A DNA stretch of 64,000 nt from Caprella mutica (taxonomy: Eukaryota; Arthropoda; Malacostraca; Amphipoda; Caprellidae): contig CANNZV010001469.1 of assembly GCA_947561585.1 (NCBI GenBank), forward strand, positions 173,663 through 237,662, read 5' to 3'. This document shows, one piece after another, positions 12,301 through 27,300 of the stretch. Positions within the stretch are counted from its first letter, which is position 1. The number at the start of each line of letters is the position of its first letter. Position numbers and translations under genes: made by a program. The notes beneath the pieces are model-generated. The model saw only the letters and a list, made by a program, of their open reading frames with translations, was not told the DNA's origin and searched no databases.

Positions 12301-15300
12301 AATAATAATTAACAGGATTAATAAATCAATGTATCATTATTTAGTCATGTAGTCAGACATCACGCGGCTAAATTCATCTCCTTGATAAAGTATTAACACT
12401 TTGTAATCTCATTCTATTGATTCTTATTTTCTTTTTAAATTGCCGAACGAATTTTCGATACACGAAATTTCCACCGATGAATTGTGATGAAACGAATTTT
12501 CCTTACGCGAATTGTCCGTAGGCAAATAATAACGGAACGAATTTTCCAAGGATAATTCTGCCAGCACCTTTTATTGTATAATTGAATAATAAAATGGAAT
12601 AAGACAATACCGAAAAAAAACGATGTAAATTAAATATAGTGTTTTAATCTCTAGAGGCTTTATCGTATATAATTGCCATCCCTTTAGATTTATGCTATGA
12701 CATTCACAATGTCCTTTGCAGCGAAATGATGCAATAGACATTTCCAAACAACCATCAACAGTCTCTGTGTTCGTGAAAGCCATAAACTATTTCAATTTGC
12801 TTAATGTCCATAATCAGTCAAAGCTGTTCTGGAAATACGTCTTCAAGGCACTCAAAGGGCCCCTCAATCAAATTAATGCTGGAATAACGAAAGGAAAGTA
12901 CAGGTTGAACTTCATACTTTAGTGTTCATTACTGTTCATCACTGGAACACCTCAATTTAAGGAAATATTTCATAATATCAATTTTGAAAAGTTACTAGAG
13001 CTTATCACTTGATAAAAATAGAGATAATTTCAATAATGTAATTGTAACTTCTAATTTATATATAAGGAAAATTCTATATAGTGAATGCAGTGACCTGAGT
13101 AAGTAAGTAGCCTCTATAGTAAACAAATTTTATTTAGTCTGTCATATCTGGCTATTAGTTTTAGAAAACTGATGGCCATTTCAGGGCAGACTAAAAAAAG
13201 TTCGATCACTATAAAGGCTACTTCCTTACTCATGACACTACATTCACTATACAGGACATCATTATAGAGGAGTTTATTCTACTCTATTCTGACTCGATTC
13301 GAATGAATTAACCTGCATTTATAATACTATTGATAAGAGTTCATACCAGGTATGAGTATAATAAGGTTCATGAAGGAGCTATACGAGTCGATGATTCATT
13401 ATAATCAGGGCTTAACATTATTATCCGATTATATTCATTAATGCAGATTGGGTGGATGGAGATTCTATTATACTTGATAGAATCTAGTTACCAATGATGA
13501 TAAACATTATTCAGTCCTTTATTTATAGCAGCAAATAACTGACGTCTATATTATGGTCATAGAAAATAAGAATTATTGTGGTACAGAATTTCGATTCAAA
13601 TTTGGAACATGATTTACAATTTCTATCCAAGGTTGATGAATGGATGGTCATTTTTCTCTATAAATTACCTGGTGGAAAATTTCAACCTAGCATTATTAAA
13701 AAATAGGTTGCTTTATGTGTAGAATAAACTGATATCTACTTAATCATTCTATTTCGATATTCATAAAATATCATAGTTTAAAATAATGCTCTTTAGAATA
13801 TTTCCATCCGGTTAATAGTGAAGAAAAAGAAACTTCTGATAATTCAGATACCTGGTTAATTACCGGACAAAATCAATCAATAAATTAATCATACATTAAT
13901 ATGCTCTATATTGCTAAAAGTTAATTACATTACCTAAGAATAAATGCCTTATAATTATGAGCTGCAGTAACTGATACATTATACGCATGTGGTCTATTCT
14001 GCTTCAACTTACGCCCCCGTAAACTTCGAAGGAATTATTTAAACTGATCCCTTACTCAACGGCAAGAGCATGGGAGGCCGTTCTATAACAGTGTATAATA
14101 GTGTTCAGAACACATCCACTAAGTACTAAGATTATACTACTCACGCCCTGCTGATCTCTTCTTGCAAGTAGCTTCCCTGTTGCACTGCAATAGCGTAAGG
14201 TTGCTCGGCGAAAGGCTCCCCAACTTCCAGAAGGAAGCAATCCTGGTAGATTTCATACCTGGAAGAAAACTATCATAATTAGGGGAAACTTGAACTGGTT
14301 ATTGAGAAAAGGTGAGGCTACCCAAATGGCTTATGTTTTTAGGAGAATTTAACTAAAGGGTGATTAAAAAATAAAGAAGGACAATTCAGCAAAAAAGTGC
14401 TTTCATTTTTGATTATATCACCAGTGGGAATTGCAGGAAAAGCTTAACTGACAAATATAAACGAGCTATATAGGCATTATCAAATTATTTGAATTAAAAG
14501 TAATTCAAAATTTTAACTTCATTATTTTATTTAAATATAAAGTTTCTAGAATAATATAGAAAAAAAATCATTTACATTTAATATAAGGAAATAAGATTTT
14601 TCTTTTTTGTAATCATGAGCACGAGCAATCGGTCAATTGATCGTAAGAACATGTAGGGTAAATGATAAATATCCATCAAGCAGAACAACCAAATTAACGA
14701 ATACCTCGTATATTGTCATTAATATCTGCCTACATCAGAGACTGATAGCCTCTGTTATTGATAATGCTATCCTGTATATAATATCTATAGTTATATCGTG
14801 TATTAACTAGTATTGGTATAGGGAATATAGATTCACCCAAACATGTAGAGAAATATAGTGTATTGCTTGATAAAAAAGAAATTGGTTTCGATTTGAATTA
14901 TTTATAAATTTTATATTAAATTTAGGAGAATTTTCTTGTTTATAATTGAAAAAAGTTGTCATTGAAAAAAATGGAGAAAAACGTTTAAAAATGTGATTAT
15001 TACCGTATTTCTGCGGCGTCATGAATAAAGGCAAGTTCTCCATCTGTGTTTTCCAGGACCTGAAATTATTATTCATTGAAATTATGTTTGTAAAATACAA
15101 ACTAAAAGTGATACAAATGTAAATTAGAAATAGTCTGATTGTATAAAACTCATAAAGTTGTGGAAACAAAAGTAAAACTCTACCCAAGTTACTTCAGTTT
15201 TACTCAAATTTTACTGAAATCAATTGATACAAAGTAAAAAAAATTAACAATATAAATTTAAAAAATGAATAAAAATAATTCTTAAAATAATTTTACAAAA

Positions 15301-18300
15301 TGTAAGGAAGAAAATATCAAATACAAATACGAAATATTTCAAAATATTACCAAATTTGATCATTTATTTTGAAATATTTATTTAGATAATCTATTTTAGA
15401 TAATTTATTTTGAATTATTTGATAATTGAAATTACTCTTAAAATAGTTGTAAGAAAGTAAATATTAAATACATATAAGAACTATTTCAAAATAATACCAA
15501 ATTTGATAATTTTTTTTTAATGGAATGATATCGATAAATTACACAACTATGAAAATAATTGATATGTTAATGAATTAGTGTTACAAAAAGATTATTGTTT
15601 GATTTAATAGGGAAGTCCATGATATTTATACATTTAAACTCTAATTCACTAATAATAATATTAATTTTATTCAAAAATTTATTCTATAAATAAAATTTAT
15701 ATTTCAAAATAAATTATAGTTTAGAGTTCAAATTTTCATATACCGATATTAAGAAAAAAGGAGAAATCAGTCTTCATCAAGTTATATGCAATGATTCATT
15801 AACATAGTTATGATGTTGTTGAGCTATATAATCATGCTAATTTAATAATGTCAGTATATTAATGATTCAACTTTGATTCAAAAACTAACAAGGTACACAT
15901 TGAATTAAGTGCAAACTTTAGTTATTCTGCCTAAGAGTTTTAATGAAGAGAGATGTGTCTCTAAATCCATGGAAATTATACCCCAGGACATGTTATCTTC
16001 AGTACTAGCTTATCAAAGGAAGTTTTAAACATTTAAACTGATGTGAATGAAAGAGTTTTCTTTTCTTAATTTTTGAACATCTCGCTTCCAGATGGTACAT
16101 AGACATACAAATTTTAATCCGATTATGAAGTATTTCAAGAATTAAAACGTATAAATAATTTGTTTAACGCTTATTTCATCTAAAGAATTTTAATACCCTG
16201 AAGCGCGAAAAAAAGACCATAAAATAGATTTTACTGACAGAAAATGTACACAAATTAAATAGCGCAATTGCTTCATATAGCCTGATAATTCACACCTCTC
16301 CTATAATTAGAGAAAACAACAAAAGCGTTTTCCGACTCTGAATCTGTCCAATTATTGCCTTTACCGGCGGACTATTTTGGCACTTGTGCTATTTTCAGCC
16401 TCTTTTCGATTTTTCACCCTCGAGGGTCTTAAAAAATTCTACGACTTTCAATAAGAAATCACATTGATCTTACACCCAATTTTAGTTTAATTATTTTAAA
16501 TCTATTAAAGAGTAATGAAAAATATAACAAAGCCATGAAAAAATAAAATCATATACTACCATGCAAATGTTAATTCATTATTGTAAATACTATTAAATGT
16601 AAAGACCAATATATATTAGTAATTACATTAAATATTAGGAATAAGAATTAATTTATTTTACTCACTAATAGATAATTTATATTATTCAGTTCTCCATACA
16701 TGCAATAATCTTCTTATCCGTACCATTTTGAAAGCGTCGGCTGAGTTATCTACTGGTCCTGTTGAATCGATAATCTGCAGAATGTGCGTGTACTGCTCTT
16801 TGATGGGGTAGTCCCAGACACGGTATTTACTCTGGTCAGTCGTACTGTTCAGAGTCAACTCCTTCCACACTCTACAAAATGTTTGAGAAATGGATACGAT
16901 ATATAGTAATTCATCATTGAAAAACAACCAATATGAATTAATACAAAAACTGACTTTATTTTCTGACAAAAAGGCATTATACCTGGGAAATTTTATGAAT
17001 ATCCCAGGGAAGAAAGATTCATTCCTGGGATATTAAGGGAATAACCCAGGATAAATCCTTCTTGCCAGGGCTGAAACAGTATTCTAAACTGTGTACACTC
17101 TGTAGCCTTGACTCATCGCTTGAGTCAACGCTGGCAAAATTGCAATAATTGAATCTTTTTCTTGATTGACTCTACCTGAGTCAATCTGACTATGAATTAT
17201 GAGTCAATATGACTCTTGTTTTTGAGTAAAATATTAGGATGAGTCAAATTGACTCACATTTTTGAGTCAGTGTTGGGTCAAACTGGAAACTTAAATTTTG
17301 AGTCAATTTGACTTTTTTTTTTATTAGAATAATTTTTATTAGAATAATTTTTATTAGAATAATTTTTATTAGAATAATTTTTATTAGAATAATTTTTATT
17401 AGAATAATTTTTATTAGAATAATTTTTATTAGAATAATTTTTATTAGAATAATTTTTATTAGAATAATTTTTATTAGAATATTTCAACATTAATAAGCAA
17501 AAAAATCTTAGTACAACTTCTCAAATTTCAATAACAGTCAGGTGTATTTCAAGTAAGAATGCTTGCTTTTATGGTAACGAAGATATTCAGTTAAAGTTAG
17601 TCAGTAAACAAGAATGTTTAAGCAACAACACGGACATTTTCTTGCAAATTCGGGTGATAAAAAAGGCTTTCACTTTTGCCTTGTCGGGTTATTACTTCAG
17701 TTTGAATTTATTTGATGAAAATTTGAATTAAAACCGATTTTATTCCTATTTTAGCAACAAGAATAGAAAAAAATTGAAAACTAATTGAAACATCGAATTA
17801 AAACCATAATTATTTTTCAATGCATGCTAAATATGTTAGGCAAGAACATAAATACATGCAATAATTAAGAATGAAATTATGAATACAAGTATTTAGGAAA
17901 ACATATCAATGTGAGGAAATCTTGCAAAAGATCAAAGAATAAAAACACAAATTTTCCATAATCAGATGCAGTGTTAAGGATATAAAATATAACAGTGATA
18001 ATATTTGCATTTCTACAATTCAAATCTAATAAATGAAGGGTCAAATGAGTAGTGTGTGTTGGGTGCAATTTTGCATTATATCATTTATAACAAAATAATT
18101 ATTCATTCATGGTAAAAAGACAATTATGTAATAATTTTCAAGAATAAGTTTAATACAATAAGTTTGCCATCAGTATAAGAGATTTTATACCCCAATATAA
18201 AATTTATGATTCTTATATGGATAGAAATTATTTTTTAAACCATTTTCACCCTTCAAATATACATATATTGAATGTTCAATAAAACATGCGATGAATTGTA

Positions 18301-21300
18301 AAATAGAAAATTAAACTAATCTGGAAGTGATATAGATATTTAATTCAATGTTGGTGGATCAAAAGCACAATCACAGTAACCATCCATTGTACCTGAAAAG
18401 TTCGTCCTCAGCCGTAGCCATATTAAAGAAATACTCGTAAATGGACGAGTCTTTTGTCGTTGTGAACTTGATTTTAGCCTGCCTTGCCAGAGCCTCTAGG
18501 GACTGCACTGGAGACTTGGTATTGAAAACGTCGCAATTACTAACAATTCATTTAGTCGGGGTCTAACGTCTGTTTCGGAACCAAAGGCCATCTCACAGAT
18601 GTCATATGGGAATTAAATACAAGGGGAAAGGAGAAGCAGTCACAAATGAAAGCGGATCGATGAACAAAGTCATCTACCGGTCGGTGACAATGTTCACTGA
18701 TGTAGAAAAGCTACTCCGTGAATGCAGTCACTTACCAAGGAATGTGACGTAATGGGACACAAGCACTGGTGACTGCACTCACGGATGGAAGAGGAAAATG
18801 AAGAGTTGATACTAAATGAAACCAAGGAGAAAAATTTATAGCAAAAACTTGATTAAAATGAAGGGCTTATTAAGTATCCAAATCCAGCTAGAAATGTTTG
18901 TTCACATATCGATTTGATGATTGAAATAGTTCGTGTTTTGGCTTACATAGATACACATTAAAAATGCATTAGCGTTGTGGCCTTGAACTTGAAAGTTCAC
19001 TCACTAACCTTAGGCTGGGTCGTGCAAACCTGCTCACACTAAAACCCTTCAACAAAATCTTTACGAAACAATTTAATGATATTTTTTCATAAAAATCTTT
19101 ATTTAATATTTACACATCTATTCGTATACCTATCAGATCAATGATTGTCAAAATAAACAACAAGAAATAAATGTTCCATATAGGTATTACTGTTATATGA
19201 ACTGCATGGGATGGTTTTCGGTACGAAGCGAAATGTGTGCACTTTAGCACACTCTGTGCATCTCATGCTGGAGAGACCCCTGATACACGCCTAATATATT
19301 TAAATAAACAACTCATAATATGAGTTTCTAACCATTTATCACCTTCGTTTTTGTCTATAGTCATTGTTAATAATCATATTGATGGGGCCTTTTTAAAAAA
19401 AAAAAAATTGAAAAATGATGCGTCATGAAAGGAGGGCATCAAAATCGAATTAGAATTACATGTATTAGTATTTTTTAATGAAAGCTGGTACGCACGAACC
19501 AGTTCCTAGGTTGTTAGGGTTAAGTAAAAAATGAAATATAGAATCAGAAATTCATGAGATTCAAGAGATGTTGAAACAAAATATGTAAAAATCAGTTATT
19601 TACAGTTTAGATGAAACAGTATAGGTAAATTACAAGGATAGGTGATCATAAAAATATTTACATGGAACTTCATAAGGGATACTATAAAATGGATAATATT
19701 ACCAGGTTTCACAATAGATGGTGAAATGTATTTATATACATGTTCTTCTTATAAATATGTATAGTGCTTTAATGTGATATAGCAAATATGTACACAAGAT
19801 TTCACTACTAAACTCGATGCACAACACATTCCCTCTAATTTGGTAGACTATACACTCAGAATTAAAAAGAAGAAGTTTTCAAAAATAGAGTATATACATT
19901 CTACAAAAAGTGCATGTATGTATATACCGATAAAGCTCTTCCTCGGCCCCTGCCATATTTTTGAAGTAATTGAGGATAGCGGAAGATTTCACAACAGTAT
20001 AGTTGATTTTACTTTGGCCAGCTAGTTCCTCGAGGCTGCTTACAGGTGTCTAATTCATCCGCAACAACAACAAAAATCAAAAAATTCAAAAATTCAAAAA
20101 AGAGAAAATCATCAAAAAATATAAATTTAACTGATCCATCAAAAAGTAGATTGATTTTACTATAAAATATATCTCAAAATTCAGGTCTAATGTTATGAAA
20201 AATGATTTCAAATTGTAATTGTAGGAGATAGAAAAATCCTTCAATAACTTTAGACAAAATAAATAGAGTTCTCATCAACCATTCTCCCAAGTATCTCTTT
20301 TTGAGAGTTGGGAGACATAAAATGTTACCTGCATCCTTTCCACAGTGAGAAAAGCAGCTAAATTGGCAGTGAATGTAGCAAGCATCAGGACCACAAAAAG
20401 CCAATAGGCAGCCACTAGAATTCGACCGGAGAGAGCCTTCCGAAAAGACCATAAAGAAACATTACCATGGGAATACGTCAGCTCTATAAATAGGATGGTA
20501 ATGGCAGAGATGTCATGGAAGGCTTAGAATGGAAATATAGACTCACTTTAGGAGCTTCACCGCCACCCTGAGGAGTGAATGATGTCAAAGCGAACCAGAA
20601 GCTTTCCTTCAGGGTGAATTTCCTACAAGCCTCGGCATATTTCTCAGAGTTGTTTTGGGCAGAATAAGGAGAATATCTGTCCAATAGCCACAGCATGATG
20701 CCTGCGAATGATGGAGAAGTTCAGAAGCCATTTACATAGTTTAAGGAAAACCTTTTTAATATTGTATATTGAACCATGGATGAAAAACTAAAAAATCAAA
20801 TAGGTGTTTACATATGGAAGGATATTATTTATAATATAAAAGAAATTGGTTTATAATATTTTAGATTAAACCGTGTACGATAGATTGAAATAGGTATATG
20901 AAATAGAGAACAATATTTCTTATTGTTTTCATTTCATAATTAAAAGAGATTAGGAATATACAGTTTATAATCCCAGCTCACACATGATATTACACACACT
21001 GACATTGAGTTCGAATGCAGCATCTGTAGCTATAGGTAACTCTATTCATCCATTCACGTGCTCGATAATGAGAGCTTGTTTGTCAAACTGAATGTGTAAT
21101 GAGCAATAATTCACGCTGCTAATGAGCATTCGTTGCAGAGAAGCTCGATGTTCAGCACTACTTAAAATCTAATATCAGATCTTCATAACAAGGGAGAGAT
21201 ACTGTACTATTCATTTTACGTGAGAGCTAAAGTGAATCCTAAAAAACTTAAAATTTACAGCTAGTTTCAAATCATAATGAATCAACCTTTTATAACCTAT

Positions 21301-24300
21301 AATTTTTTGAGTGTGGAAAAACGACAATTATTGGGATATCATTGTAATTTACGGTTAAAGAAAACATATTGAACAATAAAAAAATTCCCTAAAAATATTA
21401 TAATTGTGCATAACAACCGTAAGCGTACTCATGTGCTCAAATAAATTAAAGAGTTCACATGTGTTTAACAGGAAATTTAAGGAAAATAGCTAAAAATACA
21501 ATATTCGAAAAGGGACATACCAAAACTAATCTGTATTTGAATTCATGAAGCTTATAAGATTTTCATTATAGGATGTTGGCGCCGTTGTAAGACATGAATG
21601 GATAGTTTATCAAGTTTCCAAAAACAGCACTACTAGTTTGAATAAGCAATGTGAGGATTAATGAAGGCAAGGCGAATAGCATTACTCTGCTGCAAGACAA
21701 GTCAATCTTCATGAAGCCAGACTTTAGTAATACCAACCACAGAATTCGTAAATCTAATATAAAAACTGATGAAGAATAATTTGCTTCGACCCAGTGAACC
21801 TGTCTACGCTGAGATAATCAGTAATGTTCATTAATCATGAAGTAGAGATGCTTCGTACGTAGGATGTTTGTGTGGAAATTATACGCTTTAGAGATCTAAG
21901 AAAGGAATATGAGCATCTTAATTTAGGAGAAGTGTTGTAAATATTGAAAAACTTCCTTTTTGGTGATGCTAGGTCGTAGGTATATATGTATAGATATTTA
22001 GATAAATTAATACTATAATAAGGCAACTACATGTCTTCCCATCAATTATAATTGAAAAGCTAATTAAAATTGTATTTCATTCTAACAAAAACAAATACAA
22101 AATTTATCAATGTCACTAATTAAATATGTTGAAAAATATTATCATTTTTACGGTGAGCATAACCTAGTATATAATTTTTTACTTCCATTGCAGCATTGGA
22201 ATAAATTAAACTTTAGTAAAAATCGATAAATGAGAATTATCTTCTGCCACAGGAATATTGACAATTCGATCCAAAGAGAGAATGGAGAGTACATAATATT
22301 ATATATTGGAGGATTTTAGAGGAGAACGTAAATATCGAGAAAACTGACGCTCATCCATTATTACGCACATCACTTATTATTGTGAATAATTTGATCTCAC
22401 TTGGGTAGGTTCGGTCGGTGTTATCGAATAGTTCCACATTTTAGGACACATAAAAAAAATAGTATTAAAATAAAAATTGAATAATTAATCATAATATATA
22501 ATATCATGTGTCCAAAAATGTGAATCTGTCAGATAGCTCGGAACTTACTCTATCTTGGATTGGATTGTTTGAAATCTGTCATTTGAGCACCAATGATTAG
22601 GTTAATTATGCTTAATTTCAATTAATTTTATACATTAATTTAATATTAGAAATTAGAATTACAGCAATCCTCAGGAGTCAGAGGTAATATTATTATATAT
22701 TATTCATTAATTTTAAATATGAAATTTAGTATTCTTATATGAATTAGAAAATATAAATGAGACTAGATAATGTAAAACATTATTGTATTTTTTTTTTGGT
22801 TGTTTGGAAATTTGAAAAAGATTAGTAAAAATGTTATATGAAACCCGTTGTGAAGGATGATCAATAATTATCTAGAATGTATTCCGTTTGAATTTTATCA
22901 TACATTTAATGTATGCCATCTTTGTTTAATTTATTATTTATGTATATTAATTACCTGTAATAACTAAAGCAGCAATGATTGAAAACCAGACCTCCACCTT
23001 CAGAACCTTCAAAAATTTAAACAGATGCTCCTTTCGTTCCCTTTTTCGAATAACTGAAATAAATTATAAATATCATTTTCAACATTTAGGCGATATATTC
23101 ATCTGTGATGTCCTGTAGACTAAAGCTAAATTATCTGCATATAATAAGTCTTATAGAATTAGATATTTTTCCAAAACATTATTGAACAATAATTTCAAAA
23201 GCTAGAATAATAACTGAAGTTACTTTTTGAAAAATTACAAAACAATATTTAATACGATTTTGAAATTAAAACAATCATGTCAATATACAAATAGTTTTAT
23301 AATTGACTCAAATAAAGCAGACCTCCTCTTTTTGATTTTTAGAGAGAGAATTTAATGTTTGCATAGCGTTTTTATTTTGTATAGTGATTTATTTTAAACG
23401 ATAGAAATGGTTTCTACATACGATAATAGGATACTATTTAAATTTTAAAAGAGGAAATTTATTACCATTTCGTTTCTGAAGCTCTTATACAAAGTAAACT
23501 TTTCGGGATATCAATATCACTCGAAAACTGTCTCACCAATAGATATGCCAGACTGGTCGAAGTAAGGGGCCACGAAGTCGATCACTTCCTCTCGTTCAGA
23601 TGTCATCGTCAGAGGAGCTACCACCAGGTCAGTCATCTGTAAAAGTTATTATTGGTGAAATAAATGTCGATGAAAGGGATGTCATTTTCATAAAGGATAT
23701 TCAGGGATATAATGGTATAGCTAATTCAAAATAAATATTATAAATTATCAGGACGTACGACAGATTTATATCCTCTTGAGACAGATATCTTGTTATTATT
23801 CTGAGACTAATATGATTTTATTTAATAAAAATAAAAGAAAATAATAATGCTATTTCATTAAATAGTCCTTCATCAATCTTACTTTCATAACTGATGAAAA
23901 AAATTCGAAAATTTAAAAAAAAAATTAAAAAAATTAAAAAATATTTTTTTCGAAAATTTGAAAAATAATTATATCATGAAATCAGTAAAAAAACGTACCC
24001 AAATTATAATATTTCTTGGGGTAGTAACAATATTGTTACAACACTATCAACATTATTACCATATCAAGACAAATATTGATACCTGGGAATTAAACCAAAT
24101 ATCAAAGGATATTGTAAATAAGCAATAAATATTTCTTTAGATATGTTCATTCAGAAAATATCGTTGCTATCAATATATTTAAACTAATATATAAAACACG
24201 GACGCTTAATTTTAATTATCAATTTCAACATCGAATAACCCATTAATTTTGCGAGGGAAACAGATTCAGCACTATAGATATATATTCATGTCTTTTATTG

Positions 24301-27300
24301 TCGAAAACTGGGAGGGAATATTTTGAACACAGTGACGGTCTGATCCCTCTTTTAGGATTAAAATAGATCAACGAATTAAATGATCGATATTAAGGAAAGT
24401 AGATGAATATAATAATTTATATTTTAGAGCAAGGTTGTACTTTATTAGCACTATATATATATTATATATCACCGCAAGTCTAAAATTCTCTTAACTTTAA
24501 AAGTTATTCAAAATTTGTTTACAGATTTCCATTTTGAATAGGAAAATTCTTCTTTGAAAATCTCTAGCCATAAACATTATAAATGACCTCGTATAGCGAT
24601 TTATTTTGAAGTGTAAAGGGGTTACAAATCAGGGTTTTTTTGGAATTATAAAAGAACTATTTATGAACAGCACAAGATAATTTGTCATTTCTTAAAAGTA
24701 TTTATGAATACGAGTCAATTTTCTTTAATTTAAATTTACTAATTTTTCTATTTACGACGATAATTATTAATATAAATATAGATTTTGGATTTATAATAAA
24801 ATTAAAATAACATTTGTCTCATAACATTTTCGACAATGAATTCCAAGAACACCATTTACAATAGAAGATGTTACTACTGATTTCACCTACCTTATAATTG
24901 TTATCTTTCATTAAATTCTGATTTATGTTAAATTAACTTTTTTCCAATACGCACCCCATTTGCTAGATCAGCAACTAAACCATTCCAAGTTCCGTTTTTC
25001 ATCTTCCCACCAAATTTCCCATCTTCGGGCGTATGGAAGCTGAATTCGAACTCCATCATTTGTGAGAGTCGCAAAGCAAGCTCTACGCAATAGCCGCTGT
25101 ACCCTTCGAACGATAAATCACCAGGATTGGGATCCTTATAGAACCAGGGGCGAGACTGCGGAGGGTGTAATCTATTAGCCACACAAAGAACACCAATGAC
25201 AGAAGAAGTAAAAAGAAATAAAGCTGCGAATAGAAACAGTATCAAACTTAGTGCCATTTTTGAGGTAAAGACATCACAAAATGATTGTTGATTTTTGCGA
25301 GTCAGCATTCTATTCATTTACCATTTGATAAACATAGAATCGACTATCAATTGTCCCTACACTTTTGTATTAATTTCAGTAACAAAACCACGCTTTTGTA
25401 TTAATTTCAGTAACAAAAAACACGATACAAACATTGATTCCATGGAGTTATTTTAATATTTGATGAAATGTAATTGCAATAATCTTATAAAATATATCTA
25501 CCTGAATGCTTCCTATTTTAAAGAATCGTTTAATTGGAGTATTCTTGAAAGATGGATCAAGTTGAATCCCTCTCTGTGTCGTCCAGTCTCCAATATTCTT
25601 GCTTCCTTTTGAAGTTAGTGTTGCGAATTCAAACTCATATGAAGGCATCATCTGCATCTTCTCTTCGTTCCAACCCATCTTGGGCCACTTTGCTACTTCC
25701 TGAATTTGGAATTACGAATATTTAAAGAAGTGAAAGGTTAGATTCCTTCTCTTGAAGAATTTCTTGATCTTGTATAAACAATAATGATTCTGAGTGACAC
25801 TTTGGTAGAAACAATAATTTTCGCTAGAGTGACAAAATGAATGATAAAAGTACTTATATGATAAAACTAGGAAAAACATTGAAAAAACAGGTAAAAAATG
25901 ATAAAAATATTGATAAAATACTAATTACTAAGATGTTTCTCTTTAAATTGATTTTGTATTTTTTTTTCTACCCAAATAATACATATATACTATACATATA
26001 TTTTTTGAAAAGTCAATATTTTCTCTTCAAAACCAGGAAAAACATAAAATTTACAACAAATAGAACATGTAAATTCAGAACAATTTCCACTAGTGAAATT
26101 GGAAATCGACTTTTATGAGCCAGAATAATATTTCAGGTTACCGATTGCAGAGCGGTGATGAAAGGAGCCACGTTGGCTGGCTCAGCAGTCTCAATATTTT
26201 TGCAATCCGCTGCAATATTTTGTTGCGAACTGCTTTTCAGAGCGGCGGCGACGGTCTTCACGCTATTGATAATCAAATCCCTCGGTATCTATTGTCAGGA
26301 AATAAATCTATGCATGAGTTCAACTTATTATCTTATGCATATAATATAACTTGTAATTATTATGCGTATAATCTCAGGTAATTTAATAATCGGGCCTTCA
26401 GGGTTTGGATTGTAGTTGGTTCATTAAAGATTGTAACGGAATTAAATTCCTATTGAATGTCACTAAGAGGATTTTTTTATTATTTCAACTTTGACTTCGA
26501 ATTACCTTTTGAGGTTTTGGATATACCGATGAATATAAATTTTTAACTCAAAATATCGAATAACAATTCTTATCAAAATCTGTTGAATCGAAATCTGTTC
26601 AAAATCTGTTGATTAGAAATCAGTTCAAAATCTGTTGATTAGAAATCAGTTCAAAATCTGTTGATTTAAAATCAGTTCAAAATCTGTTGAATCGAAATCA
26701 GTTCAAAATCTGTTAATTTGAAATCACTTCAAAATCATTTGAATCTGTTCAAAATCTTAAAATTTCTTCAATAATATTCCATAATCGAAACTTGTTCCAA
26801 AGCTATTCGAAATCTGTTCCAATACTCACCACGACTCCACTACATTCGCAGTCATCAGTTTTCGCCATGACAGTGCAGCAGACTTGGTTGGCAGGCGACA
26901 TGAGAGTGACTGTAGTGGCCGCTGGAATGGCGTCACCCCTGCAACAAGATATAAATAACAGATAATTATCTCTATGAACATTCAGACATTTAAAGATGAA
27001 TAACAAGCGAGGTGGTCCCCAGGAGCTAACGGCAATAGATGAGGATAATGAATGGAATGAAAGTGGGAGAGGGAATCTTTGAAGAGAGAAAAGAAGAGGG
27101 AAAGAAGAGGGAAAGAACCTGTCAAACCACGATTTTATCCTTCATCTTTTCACCAAACCTTTAAGCATTATCTTCTGCTCCTATAGTTGAGTACTTGCTG
27201 TACAAAGATCCTTATTGATTACAAGAAGATTCAGAATATGTTAATAATTGTTTACACATAATATTGATTTCAATTTCCAAAAAAAAAATTAATTAGGCTT

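Noticed and set aside
16872..18392. A possible third copy of exon 15
   Set aside because: I scanned this intron and 18515-19927 for the SLE.LA.Q..I..T pattern with phase 0/2 borders and saw only copies 15a and 15b.
20174..20452. 92-codon minus-strand frame
   Set aside because: It is a shifted frame over Ir25a exon 14. The true frame gives the M3 helix.
24928..25317. A methionine-started frame MNRMLTRKNQ... with a hydrophobic stretch leading into Ir25a exon 10
   Set aside because: It would read through the intron. Phase and alignment to the S1 strand fix the exon start at 25155, and the hydrophobic stretch is pyrimidine-rich intron sequence.
26115..26381. Plus-strand frames of 88 and 64 codons
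   Set aside because: They are shadows of Ir25a exon 8 on the opposite strand.
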